Shown here in pieces: positions 17,899-26,700 of a DNA stretch of 64,000 bases. Origin of the DNA: Bacteroides timonensis (GTDB taxonomy: Bacteria; Bacteroidota; Bacteroidia; Bacteroidales; Bacteroidaceae). The notes beneath the pieces are model-generated. The model was not told the origin of the DNA. It saw nothing but the letters and a program-made list of their open reading frames with translations, and searched no databases. Numbering within the stretch: the stretch's first letter is position 1; every line of letters starts with the position of its first letter. The stretch covers positions 1 to 64,000 of the forward strand of contig NZ_CBVI010000077.1 of assembly GCF_000513195.1 (NCBI RefSeq). The letters run 5' to 3'. Made by a program: the position numbers and the translations under genes.

Positions 17899-19593
17899 TT
17901 ATTTTGCGGTTGTATAACCAGGGTTCTGAACTAAGTTAGGATTGGCATCCAGATTATCCTGCAGGATGGGGAAGATATCAAGATGGTGATCGTTCGGATT
18001 AGTATTGGCGCTCTTGCCGAACCATGACTTACCATTGAATACATTGCATCCATTAGTCATCTTGAAGCGAATAAGGTCTTGACGACGGTGGTGTTCATAC
18101 ACAAACTCCCAAGCCAATTCATCAAGCAAACCACCAAGAATGATATCATCACCACCTTCGTGAGTAGTAATAACTTCAACATTGGTAAGGTTCTTGTCAT
18201 CATCAAGCGTACCTTGCGTTTCGCGCAATCCATAATCGTATACGCTGCCTCCTTTCAGTTGGGCAACAGTACGGACTGCTTTTTCAGGATTGTTTTTGAA
18301 TGCACGACGACGAATCATCGTTACAATATCCGCAGCATCCTGCTCTGTCTCACCATTATATCCGCCCAGACGGAGCAAACATTCAGCCTTGATAAAGTAA
18401 GCGTCTGTCAAACGAAAGAAAGGTACATTGTCATCACTGGTACCAATGTTACCCGGTTGAATCTCATAGAGCCATAAACGAGCACCCTGATAGTCACCTG
18501 CACCTGGCTTTTCAATAGCCCATACTTCGGGAGTAAGATTCACCTCTTTTCCGTTTTCATAGAGTATATTTCCTTGTTGGTCACGCTGAACGCCCCATTT
18601 CCAAGTATCAGCCTTACGAGTGTCATCTTCATCATAAGTATTAAAAAACTGCGGTACGCAAGCACTTCCATTCCAAGGGTCGAACGAAACGCCAAATACA
18701 TCCTTGCAGATGGCGGGAAACCATTTGCAGAAGTGGTTCGTGCCATGACCAGCATATTTATTGCTATACATCAGTTCGAATATATTTTCCTTGCTCCCGG
18801 CTACGGAGAAAGGCTCACGATAATTCTCAGCCAGTGTATAGGCACCATCATTGATGACTTCATTCACCTGTTCGATAGCCAAACCATAGTATTTATTATC
18901 AGGAGCATCGGGGAACCAAGCATCATGATTCAGATACATCTTTGCCAGTAGCATACAGGCACCATAGTAATTCAGCTGTCCTTTTTCCACTTCTTTAGTA
19001 AGCAATGGTTTCGACTCTTCTACTTCTTTCACTATGAAATCGAAAGTAAACTGCGGAGTCTCCTGTTTCGGCATATAGTCGGCCGGCAGTTTCAAAGTAG
19101 TAGTTACAGGAATATTGCGATGCAAATCGAACAATACATAATAGAACAGCGCACGGAAAGTGCGCAACTCGGCTGTTGCTCTTTCATTACTGCTGATGGT
19201 TTCATCGTCAAGTAGCTGATTGCAAGAGTTTATACCTTGATAACAAGAGTACCAAGGGCGATAAAGATGATTAATAGTAGGATGGAATTCATGCTTGTGC
19301 AATGAAACATATTGTGCACCCCATCCTCCATAAGTACGGTAAGGGGTCATAATCAAGTCACCACACTCTTGGCTAATGTCCATATAACCTTCCCAGCCAT
19401 CATACATATCGCGCAAACGGTCGTAAATTACACCATATTGAGCCGCAATCTCGGTTTCAGTAAATTCATAGCTACCATCACCAGGAAGTTCACTATATAA
19501 GGTTTCACTCAAATCGGTGCAACTGCCTAACAGAATTGAACCGGCAAATAACATACCGACAACACCTTTCTTAAATATCTTATTATATTTCAT
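17899..19593 (-). CDS. SusD/RagB-family nutrient-binding lipoprotein
   Basis: This 564-residue lipoprotein (LLGSC, Cys25) has the SusD pattern. It has an N-terminal TPR-like helical part with 'NQLLDDETISSNERATAELRTFRALFYYVLFDLHRNIP', 'KEVEKGQLNYYGACMLLAKMYLN' and the C-terminal 'DELAWEFVYEHHRRQDLIRF'. SusD proteins form the lid on their SusC partner and capture the glycan or peptide at the cell surface. It is 22 bp downstream of the susC gene and 6 bp upstream of the DUF4859 gene. RagB homologues of the same family carry peptides, so the family alone does not decide whether this pair imports sugars, glycopeptides or peptides. Confidence 0.93.
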   Translation of the reverse strand: MKYNKIFKKGVVGMLFAGSILLGSCTDLSETLYSELPGDGSYEFTETEIAAQYGVIYDRLRDMYDGWEGYMDISQECGDLIMTPYRTYGGWGAQYVSLHKHEFHPTINHLYRPWYSCYQGINSCNQLLDDETISSNERATAELRTFRALFYYVLFDLHRNIPVTTTLKLPADYMPKQETPQFTFDFIVKEVEESKPLLTKEVEKGQLNYYGACMLLAKMYLNHDAWFPDAPDNKYYGLAIEQVNEVINDGAYTLAENYREPFSVAGSKENIFELMYSNKYAGHGTNHFCKWFPAICKDVFGVSFDPWNGSACVPQFFNTYDEDDTRKADTWKWGVQRDQQGNILYENGKEVNLTPEVWAIEKPGAGDYQGARLWLYEIQPGNIGTSDDNVPFFRLTDAYFIKAECLLRLGGYNGETEQDAADIVTMIRRRAFKNNPEKAVRTVAQLKGGSVYDYGLRETQGTLDDDKNLTNVEVITTHEGGDDIILGGLLDELAWEFVYEHHRRQDLIRFKMTNGCNVFNGKSWFGKSANTNPNDHHLDIFPILQDNLDANPNLVQNPGYTTAK

Positions 19594-19615
19594 AATTATT
19601 TTGTTGTTAATGAGG

Positions 19616-22600
19616 TTAGAAAGTCACGTTCATACCTACAGTGAATGAACGTACAGTAGGATATTTATCACGACTGTCTACGCCGGCAGTCCAAAAGTTA
19701 TTGCTGCCTAGTTCCGGATCAGATCCCTTGTACTTAGTGATTGTAAAAAGATTATCTATACTACCATAGAAGCGTATGCTTTTTACATAAGTACGTTTCT
19801 TAAAGTCATAAGTATAGCCCAAAGTCATATTGGTCAGTTTCAAGTAATCACCATCTTCAATGTAATAACTGGTCACTACTTGTGACTGCTGTGCAGAGAG
19901 TGGGCGAATACCGCCAATTGCATCGGCTGCCGATTTCAACTTATTGTAAGCATGGGCGTTGTTTTCATAAAACACACGCTGCTGGTTGATAATCTTATAG
20001 CCAAACTGACCGGTAAACTGCATAGTCAAATCAAAATTCTGATAGCGGAATGTATTATTCCATCCCATAGAGATTTTGGGAATGCCATTACCCATACGTT
20101 GGTACCAGTTGTCGCGGTCGTTACGCATTTCCTGATAAAATTCGGCAGCCTGGCCAGTTTCCGGGTTTTCTATCAAGAACAGACCTGTCTTTTCTGATAC
20201 ACCAACTGCTTTCAGTGACCAAATTTCGCCAAAGCTCTTGCCTACCTCCACTTTGTGGGTATATTGGCTCACAGGGTCACCTACACCTTGCTGCCAAAGA
20301 ATATTCTCAGTCTGATAAAGGTCATTGGAAAGGCTTACCAACTTATTGGCATTATGTTGCATTGTTAGTGCAGTATTCCATTCAAAATCTTTGGTTTGAA
20401 TAGGAATGGCACGAACCATAATTTCGATACCGGAATTGCGCATCTTACCTACATTGGCCAAGGTAGAAGTATACAAATTAGGGGGACTGGGTACGGCATA
20501 ATCAAAAAGCATATCCGAGGTATTCTTTACATAGAAGTCTACGGAACCACCCAAACGGTCATTCAATACGCCCCAGTCCAAACCTATATTGAGTTCTTTG
20601 GCAATCTCCCATTTCAAATCAGGATTGGCATTTGATAATGCTTTCAATCCTTTAGCCCATTTCCCATCACGGTAATAATTACCACCAGAGTAACTATAGC
20701 GAACAATAGATTGGTAAGAATAAGCCGGAATTACACCAGTCACACCATAACCAGCACGAAGTTTCAAATTGTTCAACCAGTTACGAATTGATTCCAAAAA
20801 ACTCTCATTCATGATATTCCAGCCCAAGGAAACAGAAGGGAAAGCGCCCCACTTATGGTTGGCACCAAACTTGGAAGAGCCCTCATAACGAACAGAAGCC
20901 AAAATGTTATAACGATTATCAAAACCATAGCTGATACGGGCAAATGTACCAATCAAAGTCGATTCTGTCTTTGAGCTACTCATTGAAGCCTTACCATCAG
21001 TAAGATATTCACCGGCACCCATATTGTTGTAACCAAAATAATCTGTCGGGAAATTGGCATTCCACATGCCAGCACTCTCATAAGTATTTCTTGACCAGCT
21101 GTAACCTACCATACCTTCAAAACGGTGCTTTCCAGCAAATGTAGCGTGATATTTAGAAGTCAATTCCAAGTAATCTGTACGATCATAATTATCACTTAGA
21201 CTTGCCTCGCCAGTCAGGTTACCAATCGCGGTAGTAGTATGATACTTAGTGTTGTATGAACCGGTTTTACCTGTTGAGCGGTGACTGGCCAACATTAAGT
21301 TAGTTTGCCATCCTTTAATCGGTTCAAAAGTTACATTTCCGGTAATTCGAGTATTTATTTCCTTTGTTTCACCTGTACTTTCATTCTGCAACGAAACAGG
21401 ATTGTAGTATTGTAACAGTGAACGTTCGTTGTAAGTACCGTCTTCATTCCAAATTGGAGAAGTCGGATTTCGAATCACAGCTTGTCTATAAATTTGCGTA
21501 AGGCTATTTACTCCATAAGCATCATACTTATCCAAATACTTATAATTGTCTTGCACAATGTTTAGATTTACCTTCAACATATTGTTGAACATCCAATGAC
21601 TCACATCAAACGACACACTTAAGTCTTCGTTACCAGACTTCTTCATTACCCCCTGCTGATTGCGATAAGTTACATTACCATAATAAGAGGTAGTAGAAGA
21701 ACCGCCTGTGATAGAAAAGCTATGATTATGTGTCACACCAGTACGACTCACCGCATCGAGCCAGTCAGTGTCATACCCTTCGTCATTATATTGTGTTTTT
21801 CCTGCACGAATATCATCAGGAGCCATGAAATCTACTTTCTTGACCCAATTAGAAAATGAGACGTAACCAGAATAAGTAGCAGTCGCTTTCTGTTCGCGCA
21901 TACCGGTTTTGGTAGTGATAAGAATAACTCCACCTGCACCTCTCGTTCCATAAATAGCGGCAGCAGAAGCATCCTTCAGAACATCAATAGAGGCTATATT
22001 CTCAGTAGGAACTGTACTCATGCTACCAGGAACTCCGTCAATCAGTACTAATGGAGAAGCGTTACCCGATACAGAGACAATACCACGAAGACTGATTTCA
22101 GTACCTACATTAGGGTCACCCGAAGGTTTAGCAATGGTCAAACCGGCCACTTTACCCTTCAGTAAATCACCCGCATTATTAAAATTACCTACCAAGAAGT
22201 CTTCAGCTTTCACACTGGCAATGGCACTCGTTACATCACCTTTCTTCTGAGTTCCGTAGCCGATAACTACTACTTCATCCAATAGTTCCGTATCATCAGC
22301 AAGAATAATATCTATTTTTCTCTTGTTTCCTACCGTTATTTCCTGTCCCTTATAACCTATATAAGAAACAGACAACACAGAATTGGCACCCTTCACCTTC
22401 AATGTATACTCTCCATCAACATTGGTTATCACACCATTAGCCGTTCCCTTTTCAAGAATGTTAGCACCAATAATAGGCTCGCCACTCTTATCTTTTACTA
22501 CACCCGTGACTGTAACAGTCTGTTGTTGTACAGCCTCGATGTCCAGTGTTCCCGCTGTTTCCGCAAACATTGTTGTCGGACTAATGCCGGCACCCGCTGC

Positions 22601-22669
22601 AAAGAAAAGACAGGCTGTAGCCCTTAGAACAGCTTTACTGAACAAGGACCGATTCTCATGTGTCTTCAT
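19616..22669 (-). CDS. SusC/RagA-family TonB-dependent outer-membrane transporter
   Basis: This 1017-residue outer-membrane protein has a signal peptide and a carboxypeptidase-regulatory-like domain (about 50-130) with 'VTGVVKDKSGEPIIGANI'. A plug domain with 'DEVVVIGYGTQKKGDVTSAI' and 'GAGGVILITTKTG' comes next, followed by a beta-barrel ending in Phe. It is the energy-dependent import channel of the locus and pairs with the SusD at 17899-19593. The start at 22669 is supported by the signal peptide. It follows the GH127 gene after 73 bp; a weak internal promoter there cannot be excluded. The locus has only this one SusC, which would import material released by the surface enzymes. Confidence 0.95.
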   Translation of the reverse strand: MKTHENRSLFSKAVLRATACLFFAAGAGISPTTMFAETAGTLDIEAVQQQTVTVTGVVKDKSGEPIIGANILEKGTANGVITNVDGEYTLKVKGANSVLSVSYIGYKGQEITVGNKRKIDIILADDTELLDEVVVIGYGTQKKGDVTSAIASVKAEDFLVGNFNNAGDLLKGKVAGLTIAKPSGDPNVGTEISLRGIVSVSGNASPLVLIDGVPGSMSTVPTENIASIDVLKDASAAAIYGTRGAGGVILITTKTGMREQKATATYSGYVSFSNWVKKVDFMAPDDIRAGKTQYNDEGYDTDWLDAVSRTGVTHNHSFSITGGSSTTSYYGNVTYRNQQGVMKKSGNEDLSVSFDVSHWMFNNMLKVNLNIVQDNYKYLDKYDAYGVNSLTQIYRQAVIRNPTSPIWNEDGTYNERSLLQYYNPVSLQNESTGETKEINTRITGNVTFEPIKGWQTNLMLASHRSTGKTGSYNTKYHTTTAIGNLTGEASLSDNYDRTDYLELTSKYHATFAGKHRFEGMVGYSWSRNTYESAGMWNANFPTDYFGYNNMGAGEYLTDGKASMSSSKTESTLIGTFARISYGFDNRYNILASVRYEGSSKFGANHKWGAFPSVSLGWNIMNESFLESIRNWLNNLKLRAGYGVTGVIPAYSYQSIVRYSYSGGNYYRDGKWAKGLKALSNANPDLKWEIAKELNIGLDWGVLNDRLGGSVDFYVKNTSDMLFDYAVPSPPNLYTSTLANVGKMRNSGIEIMVRAIPIQTKDFEWNTALTMQHNANKLVSLSNDLYQTENILWQQGVGDPVSQYTHKVEVGKSFGEIWSLKAVGVSEKTGLFLIENPETGQAAEFYQEMRNDRDNWYQRMGNGIPKISMGWNNTFRYQNFDLTMQFTGQFGYKIINQQRVFYENNAHAYNKLKSAADAIGGIRPLSAQQSQVVTSYYIEDGDYLKLTNMTLGYTYDFKKRTYVKSIRFYGSIDNLFTITKYKGSDPELGSNNFWTAGVDSRDKYPTVRSFTVGMNVTF

Positions 22670-22742
22670 ATCACATCTCTAATTAAAAGGTTAATATTCT
22701 ATATACAAGTTACAAATTTCTAATTTTTCAAAAGGAGTTAAT

Positions 22743-25181
22743 TTAGTTTACTTTCCATTCAATCACCCCACCCGAAGCACCTTTCTGCAACTGGGCAGCT
22801 ATCTTCAATCCTGTCGTCTTTATCGGTTTAAAATCAAGATTATTATAGCAGTCCTTCTTCACCACATATTCATTCAATGCCTCTACTTCTTTCCAATTTT
22901 TACCATCTTTATAGTAGAGTTTCCAGCTTTCCGGCACGCGGAAGTTTCCATCGTAATGATCGAAATCTAACCAATAAACCTGTACATTCGAAACGGTGTA
23001 GGGCTGGTCAAATTGATAGGCCAAAGTTTCCAGCGTTCCGTTTCTCAACCACCAATAATGGTAAGGCTTAGAAATATCCGATGAACGTTTCGGTTCCCAT
23101 TGGTCATTCACACCCCATGCCCAGCTTTCTACTGAGGCTGATTCAGGAGCGTCTTTCTGGATAGGAGCCTGTATCATCAGAGTCCGTGCCTTGCTGGCAA
23201 TTGTCGGCTCGGGAATAGGACGGGCATATTCGGCAGCTTCAGGAATCCAAACTGCCATTTGGTCTGCACCGCGATTATTCCAGGTTGAATAAGGAATGGC
23301 TTTAAAAGGAACCTCTTTCACACTACCATCTTTACCCACTTCTTTCGCATTACCGGTCAGCACTACAACACCGTTCAACAGATTAGCGTCATAAGCTGCT
23401 TCCATTGGAGTGGCATCAGGAATAAACTTGTTGAAAACAGTGCTGTCAGCCTGATCTTTGCCTTCCAGACAAAACATGATAGGACCACGTTCGATAGCCA
23501 GTTTACCACGATCATCTTCCACATTATCATTGGCTTTAATACGGCGCACATCCATCGGAAGGTTGATTTCTACCACATCACCCGCTTTCCAGGTACGTGA
23601 AATAGTAGCGTAGCCATCATATTGTTTAGCATTTACTTTCTTGCCGTTAACAGAGATGTTGTAAGCACCTGCCTTATCAGTAAATGAGTAAAGATCCGTT
23701 GGTACGGGAGCATCCTGCGCCCAACCCGGGATACGGAAACGCAAAGCAAATTCCTGCTCTTTCTCGGGAGTAACTAAGATGGAAACCGTTCCTTCCCAAG
23801 GATATTCAGTAGTCTGTTCCAAAGCTATATTATTGCTGTCCGTATTAAGGTCAGCTTTACTCTGGATATAAAGGTTAACATAAATATCATTGCCCTGGGT
23901 GGCGTACATATAATAAGGTACGGAAGCCATGAAGCGGGTGACATTACCCGGACAGCAAGCACAACCAAACCAATGCTGGCGTTCGTGCTGCCCCATAGAT
24001 TCGAGCGGATTATCATAGAAGAACTTGTCACCGCTAAGAGAAACACCCGAAATCACACCATTATAAAGTGCACGTTCCAACACATCGGCATATTTGGCGT
24101 TTCCCGTAGCCAAAAACATGCGGTGATTCCAATAAACATTGGCAATGGCTGCGCAAGTTTCACAATAAGCGGTATGATTGTTCAATTCATAATTGGGACC
24201 GAAGCCTTCGCCTTGCGGACGAGAGCCGATTCCACCGGTAATAAAGAGCTTCTTGCTTGCCATATTCTCCCAAATACGACTCAGTGCGTTGAAATAAGCT
24301 GTGTCCTGGGTCAGGGCAGCCACATCGGCAACACCAGAATAAAGATATCCGGCACGCACGGCATGCCCCACAATCTCATCTTGCTGCAAAATGGGTTTAT
24401 GATCCTGACTGTATTCGCTGAGACGATGACCGTCTGTTCCGCGTCCGGTCTCCTCCACGAAATATTTAGCCATTTTCAGATATTTCTCATCACCTGTCAC
24501 TTTATATAATTTAGCAAGCGCCATTTCGGCAATGGGATGTCCCGAAGGAACATGCTTTTGCCCTTCATCGGGACCAAATACCTGACAAACAAGGTCGGCA
24601 TTTTTGATAGCTACATCAAGCAAGGAGCGTTTACCTGTTGCGCGATAGTGTGCAACGGCAGCTTCATACAAGTGACCGCTATTATAAAGTTCATGACTAT
24701 TAATCTTTTCCCAACGATTCTTTCCCCACCAACCGGAAAGACGGTAGCATTTATTAGTTACGCACGTAGTGAGGTAGCCGTCCGGTTCCTGAGCGGCTGC
24801 GATAAGGGAGATGACACTATCCAGATAAGCATCCAGTGCTTTGTCATACTTCACAGCCAGCGAGTAGGAGGCTCCTTCTATTATCTTATAAGGATCGGTA
24901 TCGTCAAAAGAGAAATCACCACGGTGTTCGCCTTTCATTAATCCTCCGGCAATGGCAAAATTATCGAAGCGCCCGTTCTTCTCACATTCTTTAAATGCGG
25001 AAGGAATAGAAACGGTACGATTGGTTTCAATACGCGGAGTCCAGAAGTTATCGTTCAGGTGAACTTGTGTAAAAGGAACTTCTTTAATCGGAGCATCAGG
25101 CTGAACGTAGGGTTCGCTGCAAGCACTCATGCCCAAGAGGGCAATGCTACCGAAAAGGAATTGGATTCGTTTCTTCATCAT
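22743..25181 (-). CDS. GH127 beta-L-arabinofuranosidase-like lipoprotein
   Basis: This 812-residue lipoprotein (GMSAC, then SEPY) belongs to GH127 (old DUF1680). The zinc/thiolate active site is present: Glu341 and Cys343 in 'AYCETCAA' and the pair Cys409-Cys410 in 'FGCACCPGN'. These match the Glu, Cys, Cys, Cys set known in HypBA1, where a Cys is the nucleophile. A beta-sandwich follows, and the C-terminal 130 residues are a discoidin-like domain ('VQVYWLDFDHYDG'). Such enzymes remove beta-L-arabinofuranose, for instance the beta-1,2 chains on hydroxyproline. The lipoprotein signal suggests the outer membrane or its periplasmic face. It is the first gene of the minus arm and its promoter carries the three-box element. 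The paralogue at 31973-34378 has the same layout but a plain signal peptide, so the two may act in different compartments or on different linkages. Confidence 0.9.
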   Translation of the reverse strand: MMKKRIQFLFGSIALLGMSACSEPYVQPDAPIKEVPFTQVHLNDNFWTPRIETNRTVSIPSAFKECEKNGRFDNFAIAGGLMKGEHRGDFSFDDTDPYKIIEGASYSLAVKYDKALDAYLDSVISLIAAAQEPDGYLTTCVTNKCYRLSGWWGKNRWEKINSHELYNSGHLYEAAVAHYRATGKRSLLDVAIKNADLVCQVFGPDEGQKHVPSGHPIAEMALAKLYKVTGDEKYLKMAKYFVEETGRGTDGHRLSEYSQDHKPILQQDEIVGHAVRAGYLYSGVADVAALTQDTAYFNALSRIWENMASKKLFITGGIGSRPQGEGFGPNYELNNHTAYCETCAAIANVYWNHRMFLATGNAKYADVLERALYNGVISGVSLSGDKFFYDNPLESMGQHERQHWFGCACCPGNVTRFMASVPYYMYATQGNDIYVNLYIQSKADLNTDSNNIALEQTTEYPWEGTVSILVTPEKEQEFALRFRIPGWAQDAPVPTDLYSFTDKAGAYNISVNGKKVNAKQYDGYATISRTWKAGDVVEINLPMDVRRIKANDNVEDDRGKLAIERGPIMFCLEGKDQADSTVFNKFIPDATPMEAAYDANLLNGVVVLTGNAKEVGKDGSVKEVPFKAIPYSTWNNRGADQMAVWIPEAAEYARPIPEPTIASKARTLMIQAPIQKDAPESASVESWAWGVNDQWEPKRSSDISKPYHYWWLRNGTLETLAYQFDQPYTVSNVQVYWLDFDHYDGNFRVPESWKLYYKDGKNWKEVEALNEYVVKKDCYNNLDFKPIKTTGLKIAAQLQKGASGGVIEWKVN

Positions 25182-25220
25182 ACTATATATGTGTTTTTAA
25201 ATCATTAGCATTAGTGTACG

Positions 25221-25229
25221 GCAAAGAAA
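25221..25229 (-). promoter_or_regulatory. Probable -7 box of the minus-arm operon
   Basis: On the minus strand TTTCTTTGC fits TAnnTTTG except for the second base. It lies 40 bp before the GH127 start and about 70 bp after the nearest operator box. No good -33 box is visible, as is usual for activator-dependent promoters. Confidence 0.4.
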
Positions 25230-25297
25230 AGGATTCTCTTTTTAACAAGATGAAACAAAAATCTATATGAATGCAAAAATAGTCGGATCACAAAGTC

Positions 25298-25340
25298 TTT
25301 GGAGAATATTTGGATTATTATTGCATTGGTTTGGATTATT
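25298..25340. promoter_or_regulatory. Three-box operator upstream of the minus arm
   Basis: Three related 11-mers occur on the plus strand: TTTGGAGAATA (25298-25308), TTTGGATTATT (25309-25319) and TTTGGATTATT (25330-25340), with steps of 11 and 21 bp. In gene orientation the order is AATAATCCAAA, AATAATCCAAA, TATTCTCCAAA, with the last box 117 bp before the GH127 start. The plus arm has the same arrangement at 26542-26583. It is a likely activator-binding element, probably for the HTCS. The remaining sequence of 25182-25500 holds a possible -7 box and a short dyad (AGTAAG/CTTACT) near 25414 but no gene. Confidence 0.75.
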
Positions 25341-25500
25341 TTTTCATGACTGCCAATATTATATAGGACAAGTTTGTGAATAGCAAGCAGAGATACCTTG
25401 CTAATTCATATTAAGTAAGACTTAATGCTTACTAAGTTTCGTGGCAGCATAAAGAATATGAAGAATAATTTGTTTTTTTACTGCAAAACATGCTGAGATT

Positions 25501-26382
25501 ATGAGACCAATTTACATCTGGCAACAAAAAGACCGGCCTGTCTTCACTTGGGATGATACAAAATTATCCTACAAATTAGGTAAAGTTCGAAACTTACAAG
25601 GCAAACTTGTAGGAAAAATGAGTGTGCTCGGATTTGATTTGAGAAATAGTGCTATACTTAACACATTAACAGCTGATATTACGAAATCATCTGAAATAGA
25701 AGGCGAAATATTGAATGTCGACCAGGTACGTTCTTCCGTAGCCCGCCATTTAGGAATAGAGATAGAGGGAGTGCCCGAAGCTGATCGTTATATAGATGGA
25801 GTAGTGCAAGTAATGATAGATGCTACTCAAAATTATATGCAACCATTAACAGACGAACGTCTCTTCAATTGGCATGCAGCTTTATTCCCCATGGGGCGAA
25901 GTGGTGCATATAAAATAACGGTTGACGGTTGACGGCAAGGAACAGAACCTATGCAGGTTATTTCAGGTGCCATGGGGAAAGAAATAGTTCATTATCAGGC
26001 ACCTTCTTCCGGCAATGTCCCCTATCAGATGAAGTTATTTTTAGATTGGATAAATGACAATCAGAAATTAGAGAAGACTCAAAATGGTGATTTAGACATC
26101 ACAGGCTGGCTTGAATGTTTTCTCGACTGTCTGGAAGCCGCATTGATAGGTACTGAAAAAACAATCAGTACCATTTTGCAGAAAGCAGCGTTTGGGGACA
26201 AACACCGTTTAGTTCCGATGAATGAGCGACAAATAAAAATGGTAAACCTACTTTGGGATGGCTTTAATGGAAAGGTAACTTCATCCAAATGGGGGAAGAT
26301 TACAAAATGTTCTGCCGATACTGCTTTACGTGATATACAAGATTTGATAACTAAAAATGTACTGCAGAAAACAGACGAATAA
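25501..26382 (+). pseudogene. Decayed Fic-family gene (DUF4172/Fic)
   Basis: Two ORFs in the same frame together read as a Fic protein. The N-terminal DUF4172 part begins MRPIYIWQQKDRPVFTW. The gene is broken in three ways. A TGA stop at 25930-25932 stands where a Trp codon (TGG) is expected in 'ITV..W'. The segment between 'DNQKL' and 'EKTQNG' lacks the roughly 60 residues that hold the Fic core HPFxxGNGR. The C-terminus ends at 'LQKTDE' without the usual 'GGRSTNYEL'. The deletion keeps the reading frame. Without the core, no AMP transfer is possible. It lies between the two arms of the utilization locus and separates their operators. Such Fic genes are often mobile or accessory. No transposase remains nearby. 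Confidence 0.85.
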
Positions 26383-26403
26383 ATACTTCACAGTAGCTTC
26401 CCT

Positions 26404-26500
26404 CTACCTGAGCTATATTTGCTCCGTAGCTTCTTCGGCCAGAGGTACCTCTACACGGAGAAAGTATGGGGAAGGTACGGAGCAAGTACATCTCAGGTAC
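26404..26500. repeat. Long imperfect inverted repeat built of 11-bp iterations
   Basis: The arms 26404-26433 and 26471-26500 are about 80% complementary over 30 nt. Each arm is itself an iteration of 11-bp units, for example GGTACGGAGCA, AGTACATCTCA, GGTACGTCTCA on the right. It follows the Fic remnant and precedes the plus-arm operator. It may act as a terminator for the remnant or insulate the promoter. The remaining part of 26383-26700 holds the operator, a possible -7 box and no gene. Confidence 0.75.
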
Positions 26501-26541
26501 GTCTCAAGTGCGAAGCGAAGAACACTTTATAGCTATGCAAA

Positions 26542-26583
26542 AATAATCCAAAGACTAAAAAGATAATCCAAACATAACCCAAG
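26542..26583. promoter_or_regulatory. Three-box operator upstream of the plus arm
   Basis: The plus strand reads AATAATCCAAA (26542-26552), GATAATCCAAA (26562-26572) and CATAACCCAAG (26573-26583), with steps of 20 and 11 bp. The last box ends 118 bp before the GH97 start. Order, orientation, spacing and distance to the gene match the element at 25298-25340, so both arms are probably controlled by one regulator. Confidence 0.75.
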
Positions 26584-26662
26584 AGCACCATAAGAGGGTG
26601 ATTCTTGGACTATTTTTTTATTACATTATATTATTCAGTCCTTCCGTTCACCCTTTTTTTGT

Positions 26663-26671
26663 TTACTTTGC
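26663..26671 (+). promoter_or_regulatory. Probable -7 box of the plus-arm operon
   Basis: TTACTTTGC fits TAnnTTTG except for the second base. It lies 30 bp before the GH97 start and 80 bp after the last operator box, 11 bp more than in the minus arm, about one helical turn. Confidence 0.4.
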
Positions 26672-26700
26672 ACACAGACCCAATAAAGAGTTAACTGATT

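Noticed and set aside
25182..26700. Mobile element insertion between the two arms
   Set aside because: No transposase, terminal inverted repeat with target duplication, or integrase is visible; only the Fic remnant and the 11-bp iterated repeat are present.
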